From positions 124,001 through 188,000 of the forward strand of contig NZ_SAYU02000001.1 in assembly GCF_004025965.2 (NCBI RefSeq): DNA of 64,000 nucleotides, written 5' to 3'. The notes under the pieces are model-generated. The model was given only the letters and a program-made list of their open reading frames with translations, searched no databases and was not told where the DNA came from. Below are positions 8,853-16,451 of the stretch, one piece after another. This DNA is from Phycicoccus flavus. GTDB lineage: Bacteria; Actinomycetota; Actinomycetes; Actinomycetales; Dermatophilaceae. The first letter of the stretch is position 1; each line of letters starts with the position of its first letter. The position numbers and the translations under genes are program-made.

Positions 8853-9623
8853 ATGGGCGGCATGAGCAGCGCACGGGTCCGCGTGGAGGCGGACGGAGCC
8901 ATCGGCCGGATCACCCTCGACGCCCCCGAGCGCCTCAACGCCGTCGACCCCGAGATGTGCGCGGCCGTCGTCGCCGCCCTGCGCGAGCTCGACGCCGATC
9001 CCGCCGTCCGGGTCGTCGCGCTGACCGGGGCCGGGCGGGGCTTCTGCTCCGGCGCGCCGCTGACCGCGGAGGGCGCCCAGATGGGGGTCCTCGAGGCCGG
9101 CGCCGAGCTGGTCCGCACCCTGCTGGGGACGACGACGCCGGTCGTCGCCCTCGTGCACGGCGTCGCCGCCGGGATCGGCGTCCCCATGGCCCTAGCCTGC
9201 GACTACGCCCTCGTGGCCGACGAGGCGCCGTTCGTGCTCGCCTTCACCCGCATCGGCCTCATGCCCGACGGCGGGGCCACCGCGCTCGTCACGGCCGCGG
9301 TCGGTCGGGCCCGCGCCATGCGTCTCGCGCTCACCGGCGAGGCCCTGCCCGGCGCCACCGCCGCGCAGTGGGGGCTCGTCGCCGAGAGCGTCCCCGCCGA
9401 CGGCTTCGACGCCCGTGCCGCCGAACTGCTCGAGAGCTTCGCGGCCGGCCCACCGCTGGCCTACGCCGAGACCAAGGCGGCGGTCAACGCGGCGGGGCTC
9501 GACGTCGAGGCGGCCCTGGCCCTCGAGGACGCCGGGCAGCGCCGGCTCGGTGCGACGGCCGACCACCGCGAGGGCGCGGCGGCGTTCGTCGGCAAGCGCC
9601 GGCCCGAGTTCACCGGCCACTGA
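8853..9623 (+). CDS. Enoyl-CoA hydratase/isomerase family protein
   Basis: This 256-residue crotonase-fold protein has the oxyanion-hole motif GFCSGAPLTAEG and the helix HGVAAGIGVPMALACDYALVAD, followed by FTRIGLMPDGGAT. Family members hydrate or isomerise acyl-CoA double bonds in beta-oxidation. The usual catalytic pair is partly kept: at the second catalytic position the sequence has LMPDGG, with Asp in the place often held by Asp or Glu in isomerases (PDxG). ATG at 8853 or the internal ATG at 8862 (MSSARV) could be the start; neither has a decisive ribosome site. It is a single-gene unit between two minus-strand groups. Confidence 0.85.
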   Translation: MGGMSSARVRVEADGAIGRITLDAPERLNAVDPEMCAAVVAALRELDADPAVRVVALTGAGRGFCSGAPLTAEGAQMGVLEAGAELVRTLLGTTTPVVALVHGVAAGIGVPMALACDYALVADEAPFVLAFTRIGLMPDGGATALVTAAVGRARAMRLALTGEALPGATAAQWGLVAESVPADGFDARAAELLESFAAGPPLAYAETKAAVNAAGLDVEAALALEDAGQRRLGATADHREGAAAFVGKRRPEFTGH

Positions 9624-9693
9624 CCCGCCGCTGCGGGCGTCCGCGTCCGGGGCTTCCGCGGGTGTCGCTGCCTCGGAGGGTCGGAGTGCGCCG

Positions 9694-10344
9694 TCAGGCG
9701 CCCTCGACGACGACGTCGGCCCGGCTCCGCGACTGCTCGACGAGTTCGGCGTTGACCTGGTCCGACCCGTCGCTGCGCTCGACCGCCGCCGCGTGGTCGC
9801 GGCCGAAGGTCATGTGCCGCGCGACGAGCCACTCCCGTCGCAGCGCCGGCCCCGGGTCGACGAACCAGGACTCGTCGAGGAGGGCGGCGACCGGGTCGAA
9901 GCCGTGCGCGTCGGTCAGCAGGTAGTTGCCCTCGACGACGACGAGCGGGACCTCGCGCGGGACGGCGACGGCGCCGGCGACCGGCTCCTCGAGGTCGCGG
10001 CGGAAGGTCGGCGCGTAGACGACGTCCTCGTCGGCCGCCCGGACCCGCCGCAGCAGATGGACGAAGCCGGCGGCGTCGAAGGTGTCGGCCGCGCCCTTGG
10101 TCGCCGTCCGCCCGAGGTCCTCGAGCACGGACTGCGCGAGGTGGAAGCCGTCCATCGGCAGCAGCACCGCCTGCGGTCCGAGAGCGGCGACGAGCGCCTC
10201 GGCCAGCGTCGACTTCCCGGCGCCGGGCGACCCGGTGAGGCCGAGCAGGCGGCGCCCGCCACGGCCGGCCAGGGCCCGGGCCCGCTCGACGAGGCGGGCG
10301 GTGTCCGCGCGCGGCAGGCGGACCTGGTCGGGGGCCGTCGTCAC
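9694..10344 (-). CDS. Nucleoside/nucleotide kinase family protein (uridine kinase/phosphoribulokinase-like)
   Basis: The 216-residue P-loop kinase has Walker A GSPGAGKST, the PMDGFHL motif typical of the uridine kinase/pantothenate kinase/phosphoribulokinase superfamily, TFDAAGF in the place of FDHPDAF, YAPTFRR and VVEGNYLL. These proteins phosphorylate small hydroxylated substrates such as nucleosides, pantothenate or fructose derivatives; the substrate is not identifiable here. The GTG start overlaps the stop of the HAD gene by four bases, so the two form one operon. A sugar or nucleoside kinase next to a HAD phosphatase/dehalogenase may handle the same metabolite. Confidence 0.82.
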   Translation of the reverse strand: MTTAPDQVRLPRADTARLVERARALAGRGGRRLLGLTGSPGAGKSTLAEALVAALGPQAVLLPMDGFHLAQSVLEDLGRTATKGAADTFDAAGFVHLLRRVRAADEDVVYAPTFRRDLEEPVAGAVAVPREVPLVVVEGNYLLTDAHGFDPVAALLDESWFVDPGPALRREWLVARHMTFGRDHAAAVERSDGSDQVNAELVEQSRSRADVVVEGA

Positions 10345-11036
10345 GCGGAGAACCGCTCGGCGAGGGCGGTCAGCGAGTCGACGGTCACCTCGGGCTCGCG
10401 CATCGTCGTCGGGTACGGGGTGCCGGTGCGGGCGACGTAGCAGCTGCGGAGCCCGGCGACCGCGGCGCCGTGGGTGTCCCACGGGTGCACCGCGACGAGC
10501 ATGGCGTCCTCGGGTTCGACCTCGCACGCGGACAGGGCGTAGGCGTAGGCGCGGTTGTCCGGCTTCCACAGCGGGGCGTCGGCGACGGAGAGCACCTGCT
10601 CGAAGACGTCGTCCAGGCCGTTGCGCTCGACGAGACCCTGGGCGACGGCGGTCGAGCCGTTGCTCAGCGTGACCATGCGGATGCCGAGGTCGGCGAGCGC
10701 GCGCAGGCCCGGTTCGACGTCCGGGTGCAGGGGCAGGTCCATGAAGGTGGCGACGACCCGGTCGGCGGCCTCGTCGAGGTCCTCCGGGGCGCCGGGCCGC
10801 CCGGCCGCCACGGTGTGGAAGCCGGCCGTGGCCAGGTCCGCGAACGCCGGGTTCTCACCGGTGACGGTGAGGGCCATGCCGTCGCGCAGCACACCCGCGA
10901 ACCACGTCGCGGCGAGGTGCTCGGGCAGACCCAGCTCGGCGAACGTCGCGGCCACCGGCGACAGGTCCGACAGCGTCTCGTTGACGTCGAAGATCAGCAG
11001 ACCGGGGGGCGGGCAGGGGACGACGGTGTCACTCAT
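10341..11036 (-). CDS. Haloacid dehalogenase type II family hydrolase
   Basis: This 231-residue HAD hydrolase has the nucleophile motif FDVNETLSD, motif II TLSNGST and motif III with LWKPDNRAYAYAL, matching the type II (L-2-haloacid dehalogenase) subclass, in which KPDxxxY is diagnostic. The last motif, AVHPWDTHGAAVAGL, matches the subclass consensus (A.H.WD..GA..AGL). Such enzymes release halide from 2-haloacids, but many uncharacterised members may be phosphatases. It overlaps the downstream kinase gene by four bases. Confidence 0.87.
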   Translation of the reverse strand: MSDTVVPCPPPGLLIFDVNETLSDLSPVAATFAELGLPEHLAATWFAGVLRDGMALTVTGENPAFADLATAGFHTVAAGRPGAPEDLDEAADRVVATFMDLPLHPDVEPGLRALADLGIRMVTLSNGSTAVAQGLVERNGLDDVFEQVLSVADAPLWKPDNRAYAYALSACEVEPEDAMLVAVHPWDTHGAAVAGLRSCYVARTGTPYPTTMREPEVTVDSLTALAERFSA

Positions 11037-11096
11037 CGCCCCATCATCCACCGGGAGGGGCCCGCCGACGAGCGACCGCCGAGGAGGGCCGGACGC

Positions 11097-11132
11097 GCGG
11101 AGGGCGGGCACCGTGCGGTGCCCGCCCTCCGC
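11097..11132 (-). terminator. 16-bp stem terminator after the SRPBCC gene
   Basis: Arms centred on GGAGGGCGGGCACC (11099-11112) and GGTGCCCGCCCTCC (11117-11130), extended by two further pairs, with a GTGC loop. It lies 14 bases beyond the SRPBCC stop codon on the minus strand. Confidence 0.75.
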
Positions 11133-11146
11133 CGTCGATGCCGTGC

Positions 11147-11608
11147 TCAGCCGGTGGTGGCGGCCAGCTTGGCGAGGGTGTCCTCGAGCTGGCTCTGGCT
11201 GACCAGGGGGAAGGAGACCTTCTGCAGCAGCTCGGGGTCGGTGACCTGGGCCCAGTCGTAGGTGACGGACACCAGCGTGCTGTCGGGACCCTGGGGCTCG
11301 AGCTCCCAGACCCACTGCCACCCGGGCGGCTCGGTGCCGGCCGGGGCGGTCTTCCACGCCACGAGCTTGTTCGGCTCGTAGCCGACGACGTGGTTGTCGG
11401 TCTTGTAGTCGCCGCCCATGTGGTCGCCGGTCATGTTCATGGTGAACACCTGCCCGGTGCCGGTGATGCGGTCGTTGTGCTCGTCGGACACCACGAACCC
11501 CGAGCCGTCGAGCTCGACGTGGTTGGCCGGGAGGGTGAGCACGTCGAACACCTCGGCGGCCGAGGAGTCGATGGTGCGGCTGACCGTGATCTTCTTGTCG
11601 TCGTCCAT
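11147..11608 (-). CDS. SRPBCC (START-like) ligand-binding protein
   Basis: This 153-residue protein begins ITVSRTIDSSAAEVFDVLTLPANH, the usual first strand and helix of the polyketide-cyclase/START-like fold, with strands such as VVGYEPNKLVAWKTAP and GWQWVWELEPQGPDSTLVSVTYDW and a long C-terminal helix. Members bind hydrophobic ligands or act in cyclase or stress roles. There is no clear catalytic signature. It is transcribed alone, ends at a strong hairpin, and lies upstream of the HAD gene on the same strand. Confidence 0.82.
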   Translation of the reverse strand: MDDDKKITVSRTIDSSAAEVFDVLTLPANHVELDGSGFVVSDEHNDRITGTGQVFTMNMTGDHMGGDYKTDNHVVGYEPNKLVAWKTAPAGTEPPGWQWVWELEPQGPDSTLVSVTYDWAQVTDPELLQKVSFPLVSQSQLEDTLAKLAATTG

Positions 11609-11716
11609 GTCCTCGATCCTCCCCGGTCAGGACGCCCAGCGGGGCTCTCGGTGCGCGCCGGGCGGTGGGGTGGACGCGGGGGCGGCCCACGTCCCGGGGG
11701 CGGACATCATGGGGGC

Positions 11717-12148
11717 GTGCTCGTCCGCTCCGCGCCCCTGTCCGCCGTCCCGCCCGTCACGCTCTACGCGGTGCTCCGGCTGCGCCAGGACGTGTTCGTC
11801 CTCGAGCAGCAGTGCCTCTACCCCGACCTCGACGGCCGCGACCTCGAGCCCGGCGCCGTCCACTACTGGGCCGAGGCCGACGACGGCGCGGTGCTTGGCA
11901 CGCTGCGCGCGCTGGACGAGGGCGGCGGCGTCGTGCGGGTCGGCCGGGTGGCGACCGCGACGTCGGCCCGCGGCACGGGGGTCGCCGCCGCGCTCGTCCA
12001 GGCCGTGCTGGCGGCCACCCGCGGGCCGGTCGTCCTCGACGCCCAGAGCCACCTCGAGGGCTGGTACGAGCGGCTGGGGTTCGGCCGCGACGGCGCCGAG
12101 TTCGTCGAGGACGGGATCCCCCACGTCCCCATGCGCCTCACCCGCTGA
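11717..12148 (+). CDS. GNAT-family N-acetyltransferase (ElaA-like)
   Basis: The 143-residue protein opens with LYAVLRLRQDVFVLEQQCLYPDLDGRDLE, the diagnostic N-terminus of ElaA-like GNATs (LRxxVFVVEQxCxYxExDxxD). The acetyl-CoA-binding motif A follows as VGRVATATSARGTGVAAALVQAVL. The protein acetylates an unknown amine substrate. The GTG at 11717 is chosen because it gives the family length; a GGGGG stretch lies just upstream. It precedes the DNA ligase gene by 130 bases, in which no other feature is evident. Confidence 0.85.
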   Translation: MLVRSAPLSAVPPVTLYAVLRLRQDVFVLEQQCLYPDLDGRDLEPGAVHYWAEADDGAVLGTLRALDEGGGVVRVGRVATATSARGTGVAAALVQAVLAATRGPVVLDAQSHLEGWYERLGFGRDGAEFVEDGIPHVPMRLTR

Positions 12149-12278
12149 CCCGCGTCCCGGACGTCCCCCCTGGGGGCGCCACAACGCACGGCGGGGGCGG
12201 GCGACCGGACGGACGAGGTCCACGACCCGGCCGGGCCGGGGAAGGACCGGTGTCGGCGGCGCGCGGCAGGATGACGGC

Positions 12279-13817
12279 ATGGACACCGCGCTCGCCGACC
12301 TCGTCGCCACCTCGCGCGAGGTCGCGGCCACCCGGTCGCGCACCGCGAAGACCGAGGCCATCGCCGCACTGCTGACCCGCGCGGGTGCCGACGAGGTCGG
12401 CACCGTCGTCGCCTTCCTCTCCGGGGTGCTGCCGCAACGCCGGCTCGGGGTCGGCCACCAGTCGCTGCGGTCTCTGCCCGAACCCGCCCCGGACTCCTCG
12501 CTCACCGTCGCCGAGGTCGACGCCGCCTTCGACCGTCTGGCCGCCGCCGCGGGATCCGGGTCGTCCACCGCCCGACGCGCCGAGCTGGTGTCCCTCCTGG
12601 GCGCGGCCACCGCCGACGAGCAGCGCTTCCTGCGCGACCTCATGACCGGCAACCTCCGTCAGGGCGCGCTCGACGGCGTCGTCCAGGCCGCCGTCGCCCG
12701 CGCCTACGAGATCCCGGACGCCGTCGTCCGCCGGGCCATCATGCTCGCGGGCTTCACCCACGTCGTCGCCGGACTGGCCGCGCGTGGCGGGCAGCCGGCC
12801 CTGGAGGACGTGCGTCTGGTCGTCGGGCGGCCGCTGCGGCCGATGCTCGCGGCGTCGGCCAAGACCACGGCCGAGGCCGCCGACACCTTCGCCGGCGCCG
12901 AGATGCTCGTCGACGGCAAGCTCGACGGCATCCGGGTGCAGGTCCACCGGCTGGACGGCGCCGTGACCGTCTTCACCCGGAGCCTCGACGACATCACCGA
13001 CCGCGTGCCCGAGGTCGTCGAGGCCGTGGCCGCCCTGCCCGGCGGCGACCTCGTCCTCGACGGCGAGGCCATCGTCCTGCGCGAGGGCGGCCGTCCGGCG
13101 CCGTTCCAGGTCACCGGCGCCCGCACGGCCAGCTCGGCCGACGTCGAGCGGCTGCGCGCCGAGGTCCCCCTGACGACGTACCTCTTCGACGTCCTGCGCG
13201 CCGACGGGCGCGACCTCGTCGACGCCCCGGCCCGCGAGCGGCACGAGGTGCTCATCGCCCTCGCACCCCACCTCGTCGTGCCGCGCCTGCTGACCGACGA
13301 CGCCGACGCGGCGGCCACCTTCTTCGACGACCTCGTCGCCGCCGGGCACGAGGGCGTCGTCGTCAAGGACGCCGACGCCCCCTACGCCGCCGGCCGGCGC
13401 GGCAGCGGCTGGGTCAAGGTGAAGCCGACGCACACCCTGGACCTCGTCGTCCTCGCCGTCGAGCAGGGGTCCGGCCGGCGGCGCGGCTGGCTGTCGAACA
13501 TCCACCTCGGCGCCCGCGACCCCGAGTCCGGCGGGTTCGTCATGGTGGGCAAGACCTTCAAGGGGATGACCGACGAGATGCTGCGCTGGCAGACCGAGCG
13601 CTTCACCGACCTCGCCGACGGACCGGCCGACGGGTACGTCGTCACCGTGCGGCCCGAGCAGGTCGTCGAGATCGCGATCGACGGCATCCAGAGGTCCACC
13701 CGCTACCCGGGCGGCATCGCCCTGCGCTTCGCCCGGGTGCTGCGCTACCGCGACGACAAGCGCCCCGACGAGGTCGACACCATCGACGCCGTGCGGTCGT
13801 ACTCGACGTCCGATTAG
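12279..13817 (+). CDS. ATP-dependent DNA ligase (LigB/LigD-independent actinobacterial type)
   Basis: This 512-residue ligase has an N-terminal DNA-binding domain (about 1-190), an adenylation domain with nucleophile Lys214 in VDGKLDGIRVQVH, the EGVVVKD motif, and motif V at WVKVKPTHTLDLVV, then an OB-fold domain. It joins DNA nicks using ATP and is the second ligase of many actinobacteria, beside NAD-dependent LigA. Oddly, the last ~85 residues (from about Lys425) are duplicated downstream at 14361-14606, on the far side of an unrelated small gene. The C-terminal tail here reads VRSYSTSD, whereas the downstream copy ends VRALGPG. The enzyme looks intact. Confidence 0.93.
   Translation: MDTALADLVATSREVAATRSRTAKTEAIAALLTRAGADEVGTVVAFLSGVLPQRRLGVGHQSLRSLPEPAPDSSLTVAEVDAAFDRLAAAAGSGSSTARRAELVSLLGAATADEQRFLRDLMTGNLRQGALDGVVQAAVARAYEIPDAVVRRAIMLAGFTHVVAGLAARGGQPALEDVRLVVGRPLRPMLAASAKTTAEAADTFAGAEMLVDGKLDGIRVQVHRLDGAVTVFTRSLDDITDRVPEVVEAVAALPGGDLVLDGEAIVLREGGRPAPFQVTGARTASSADVERLRAEVPLTTYLFDVLRADGRDLVDAPARERHEVLIALAPHLVVPRLLTDDADAAATFFDDLVAAGHEGVVVKDADAPYAAGRRGSGWVKVKPTHTLDLVVLAVEQGSGRRRGWLSNIHLGARDPESGGFVMVGKTFKGMTDEMLRWQTERFTDLADGPADGYVVTVRPEQVVEIAIDGIQRSTRYPGGIALRFARVLRYRDDKRPDEVDTIDAVRSYSTSD
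13551..13795 (+). repeat. Direct repeat, upstream copy: 3' end of the ligase gene
   Basis: This ~245-base segment recurs at 14361-14606. I count about 15 differences, including one inserted C in the downstream copy just before its ATG. The upstream copy is in frame with the full-length ligase. The two copies bracket the hypothetical gene at 13918-14325. Confidence 0.9.
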
Positions 13818-13917
13818 GCCGCAACATCGGCAACGGTGGTGAGTTGTGGCGCCGGATAGTCGGCCTACGGTCCTTCCTCGGTGTTCCCGCCAGCGGGTCA
13901 TGACAACGTGACGAGGC

Positions 13918-14325
13918 ATGAGCGAGATGACCGCCGACGACTACGAGTCCATCGATCGCGCATCCCGTGCCCTCCACGCTCGGGGTTGGCGAAAGGCGTT
14001 CACGCTGAACGAGATGCTCGGGGCGTGGGCCTCCCTCGTCGACGAAGTCGAGACCGGCTATGACCAGATGGTCTACGAGTACACGAACGACATGGCGTGC
14101 CGCGATTGGATCGCGCTCGTCTGGCCGATGGTGACGGATGGTGTTCGCGATGCACGAAGCGAGGAGTTGAAAGCCCTCGATGCCCGCTTCGAGGCGGCGA
14201 CCGAGGACGATGACGGGATCGCGATCGGTCGCTACTACCGCATCGAGGACAAGGACGGCTGGTGGTGGCGCCGACGGCCTCTCAAGGTCGCGGGCGTGTT
14301 CGCAGCCGATCTAGCCCGGGAATGA
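13918..14325 (+). CDS. Hypothetical protein carried between two ligase 3' ends
   Basis: I do not recognise this 135-residue acidic protein. It begins MSEMTADDYESIDRASRALH and ends with YYRIEDKDGWWWRRRPLKV and a short Ala-rich tail. It has no signal peptide or membrane segment; the run of tryptophans and arginines near the C-terminus is notable. Its codon use is visibly less GC-biased than its neighbours (GAT, CGA, GTT and TTG codons occur), suggesting recent acquisition. A GACGAGG stands just upstream of the ATG. The gene sits exactly between the intact ligase and a duplicated ligase 3' fragment, as expected for cargo brought in by recombination or integration in the ligase gene. Confidence 0.75.
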   Translation: MSEMTADDYESIDRASRALHARGWRKAFTLNEMLGAWASLVDEVETGYDQMVYEYTNDMACRDWIALVWPMVTDGVRDARSEELKALDARFEAATEDDDGIAIGRYYRIEDKDGWWWRRRPLKVAGVFAADLARE

Positions 14326-14360
14326 ACACACGTCCCGTCGTTCGGTCACCTCTGGCTCGC

Positions 14361-14606
14361 AGGACCTTCAAGGGGCATGACCGACGAGATGCTGCGCTGG
14401 CGGACCGAGCGCTTCACCGACCTCGCCGACGGACCGGCCGACGGGGACGTCGTCACCGTCCGGCCCGAGCAGGTCGTCGAGATCGCGATCGACGGCATCC
14501 AGCGGTCAACCCGCTACCCGGGCGGCATCGCCTTGGCCTTCTCCCGGGTGCTGGGCTACCGCGACGACAAGCGCTTCGACGAGGTCGACACCGTCGACGC
14601 CGTGCG
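14361..14606 (+). repeat. Direct repeat, downstream copy of the ligase 3' end
   Basis: Second copy of the 13551-13795 segment. Similarity begins abruptly at AGGACCTTCAAGGGG and ends at GACGCCGTGCG, after which the two flanks differ completely. Confidence 0.9.
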
Positions 14607-14625
14607 TGCCCTCGGGCCCGGCTGA
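14377..14625 (+). pseudogene. DNA ligase C-terminal remnant
   Basis: This open frame encodes 82 residues starting [19 protein letters not shown], which align with the last 83 residues of the upstream ligase. It lacks the DNA-binding and adenylation domains and cannot be a ligase alone. One extra base before the ATG breaks the ligase reading frame at the edge of the repeat. Its terminal residues, [10 protein letters not shown], look like an ordinary LigB-type C-terminus. It may therefore be the original gene end, displaced when the upstream copy arrived with its cargo gene. Whether the fragment is translated is unknown. Confidence 0.8.
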
Positions 14626-14641
14626 CCGGCAGGATGACGGG

Positions 14642-15364
14642 ATGAGCGGCAGCCGAGGGATCTGGACCTGCACGACCGACGCCGACCTGCTGCTGCGGCT
14701 GGCGGGTGCGGGCTTGGACTGGCTCGCCCTCGACGCCCAGCACGGGCCGGTCGACCGGGCCGCGCTGCCCGCGCTCGGCCGAGCGCTCGCCGGGGCCGCG
14801 ACGCCGTTCCTCGTGCGGGTGCCGGCGGTCGACGCGGCGTGGATCGGTGCGGCGCTGGACGCCGGGGCCGCGGGCGTCGTCGTCCCCTCCGTCACCGGAC
14901 CCGACGACGCCCGGCGTGCCGCCCTCGCCGCGCGGTACCCGCCGCTCGGGGAGCGCAGCTGGGGCCCGTTCGCGCCGCTGTGGGGCGGCGACGCGCCGAC
15001 GCCCGAGGCGGCGAACGAGGCCGTGCGGTGCTGGGTGATGGTCGAGACCCCCGGGGCGCTCGACACCGTCGACGAGATCGCCGCCACCCCCGGCGTCGAC
15101 GGCCTCTTCGTCGGCCCGCTCGACCTCTCGCTCTCGCTGGGCACGACGGCCGACGCGCTGCTCGACGACACCTCGGACGACGGGCGGCTGGCGCGGGTCG
15201 TCGCCGCGGCTCGACGGCAGGGGATCGACACCGCGGGGTTCGCCGGCACGCCGGGCAACGCCCGCCGGATGCGCGCCCACGGCCTCGACCACGTCGCCGT
15301 GACCACCGACGCCGCCGTCGTCGCGGCCGGGGTGCGCGCGGTGCTCGCCGAGCTCGACGACTGA
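14642..15364 (+). CDS. HpcH/HpaI aldolase family protein
   Basis: The 240-residue protein has the class II pyruvate-aldolase pattern: GLDWLALDAQHGPVDRAAL (motif with the catalytic His), PFLVRVPAVDAAWIGAALDAGAAGVVVPSV, RSWGPFAP, VMVETPGALDTVDEIAATPGVDGLFVGPLDLSLSLG and the metal-binding Glu in VMVETP. Relatives cleave 4-hydroxy-2-oxo acids to pyruvate and an aldehyde with a divalent metal. The protein is slightly shorter than typical HpaI. The ATG at 14642 follows the ligase remnant by 16 bases, preceded by GGCAGGATGACGGG. Confidence 0.88.
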   Translation: MSGSRGIWTCTTDADLLLRLAGAGLDWLALDAQHGPVDRAALPALGRALAGAATPFLVRVPAVDAAWIGAALDAGAAGVVVPSVTGPDDARRAALAARYPPLGERSWGPFAPLWGGDAPTPEAANEAVRCWVMVETPGALDTVDEIAATPGVDGLFVGPLDLSLSLGTTADALLDDTSDDGRLARVVAAARRQGIDTAGFAGTPGNARRMRAHGLDHVAVTTDAAVVAAGVRAVLAELDD

Positions 15365-15427
15365 CGGCGCTCGGGCCGCGGGCGACCCGAGCCATCCGGT
15401 GACCGCCGATGCGCCGAACCAGGCGGT

Positions 15428-16339
15428 ATGACCCGGTTCGACGACCTGCGAGCCCTCGCCCTGCAGTGGTCCGCGCCGCTCACCGTCCGGTACGGCGAGC
15501 CGTTGCGCTTCGCCGGCCGGGACCTGCCCGGGCCCGAGCGGCTGCGGGTCCCGACGCGGCACGGTCGGGTCCCGGCGCACCTCTACCGTCCGCCCGGCAG
15601 CGCCGACCGCCCCTCGGACCCGCCCGTCGTCGTCCACTTCCACGGCGGCGCCTTCGTCATGCGCTACCCGCAGATGGACGACTGGTGGTGCCGCTACCTC
15701 GCGGCCACCGCCGGCGTCGCGGTCGCCAATGTCGACTGGTCCGTCGCGCCGCAGGCCCGTTACCCCGTCGGGCAGGAGGAGGGCCACGACGTCGCGGAGG
15801 CCCTCGCGACCCACGGCGCGGAGTACGGCGTCGACGGACGCCGGCTGGTCGTCAGCGGGTTCAGCGCCGGCGGGAACGTCGCGGCGTCGGTCTGCCTCCA
15901 GGCCCGGGACCGCGGCTCGTTCGCGCCGGCCCTCCAGGTGCTCGGGGTGCCCGCGCTCGACCTCGCGTCCGAGGTGCCGGAGGACGGGCCCGGCATGCTC
16001 GCGCCGGGGATGCGCCGCCTCGTCCGCCGCGTCTACTTCCCCGACGTCGAGCGTCGGCGCGAGCCGTACGCCTCGCCGCTGCTCGCCGAGGACCTCTCCG
16101 GGCTCCCGCCGACCGTCGTGCTCACCGGCGAGCGCGACGCCCTGCGACCCGACGGCGACGACTACGCGCGGCGCCTGCGGGCGGCCGGCGTCGAGGTCAT
16201 CCACGACGTCACGCCCGGCGTCGACCACTACTTCCTCACCGACGACCCGGTGCGGGCCCGCCGGACGATGGCGATGGTCGCCGCCCGGGTCGCCTCCGCC
16301 GTCGGCGCGGACGCCACCCCGTCGCCGCCGGGCGGCTGA
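15428..16339 (+). CDS. Alpha/beta hydrolase, hormone-sensitive-lipase-like esterase
   Basis: The 303-residue hydrolase has the HSL-family oxyanion motif VHFHGGAFVMR, the nucleophile elbow GFSAGGN (catalytic Ser), a catalytic Asp near LTGERDALRPDGDDYA and the His in GVDHYFL. Such esterases cleave short-chain acyl esters in the cytosol. It is transcribed in line with the aldolase gene 63 bases upstream, and a long bidirectional hairpin follows its stop. Confidence 0.88.
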   Translation: MTRFDDLRALALQWSAPLTVRYGEPLRFAGRDLPGPERLRVPTRHGRVPAHLYRPPGSADRPSDPPVVVHFHGGAFVMRYPQMDDWWCRYLAATAGVAVANVDWSVAPQARYPVGQEEGHDVAEALATHGAEYGVDGRRLVVSGFSAGGNVAASVCLQARDRGSFAPALQVLGVPALDLASEVPEDGPGMLAPGMRRLVRRVYFPDVERRREPYASPLLAEDLSGLPPTVVLTGERDALRPDGDDYARRLRAAGVEVIHDVTPGVDHYFLTDDPVRARRTMAMVAARVASAVGADATPSPPGG

Positions 16340-16365
16340 CCGGCGTCCCAGCGGCCGCTCGGAGG

Positions 16366-16427
16366 GTCGAGGGGTCACGACGCGCGGCATCCCCACTCGC
16401 CGGTGCCGCCCGTCGCGACCCCTCGAC
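16366..16427. terminator. 62-bp hairpin between convergent genes, family shared with 37656-37713
   Basis: Outer arms GTCGAGGGGTC (16366-16376) and GACCCCTCGAC (16417-16427) enclose an imperfect inner stem with ACGACGCGCGGCA. A closely related sequence (CGAGGGGTCGCGACGCGCGG plus matching right arm) lies at 37656-37713. Both are between convergent gene pairs, so both probably terminate transcription in either direction. Confidence 0.65.
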
Positions 16428-16451
16428 GGACGGGGGAGCCGGCGGCCCCGC

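Noticed and set aside
13818-13917. Insertion sequence carrying the hypothetical gene
   Set aside because: No transposase, no terminal inverted repeats and no short target duplication; the only duplication is the long ligase segment.
14377-14625. A functional second DNA ligase
   Set aside because: It holds only the terminal 82 residues; the adenylation lysine and DNA-binding domain are absent.
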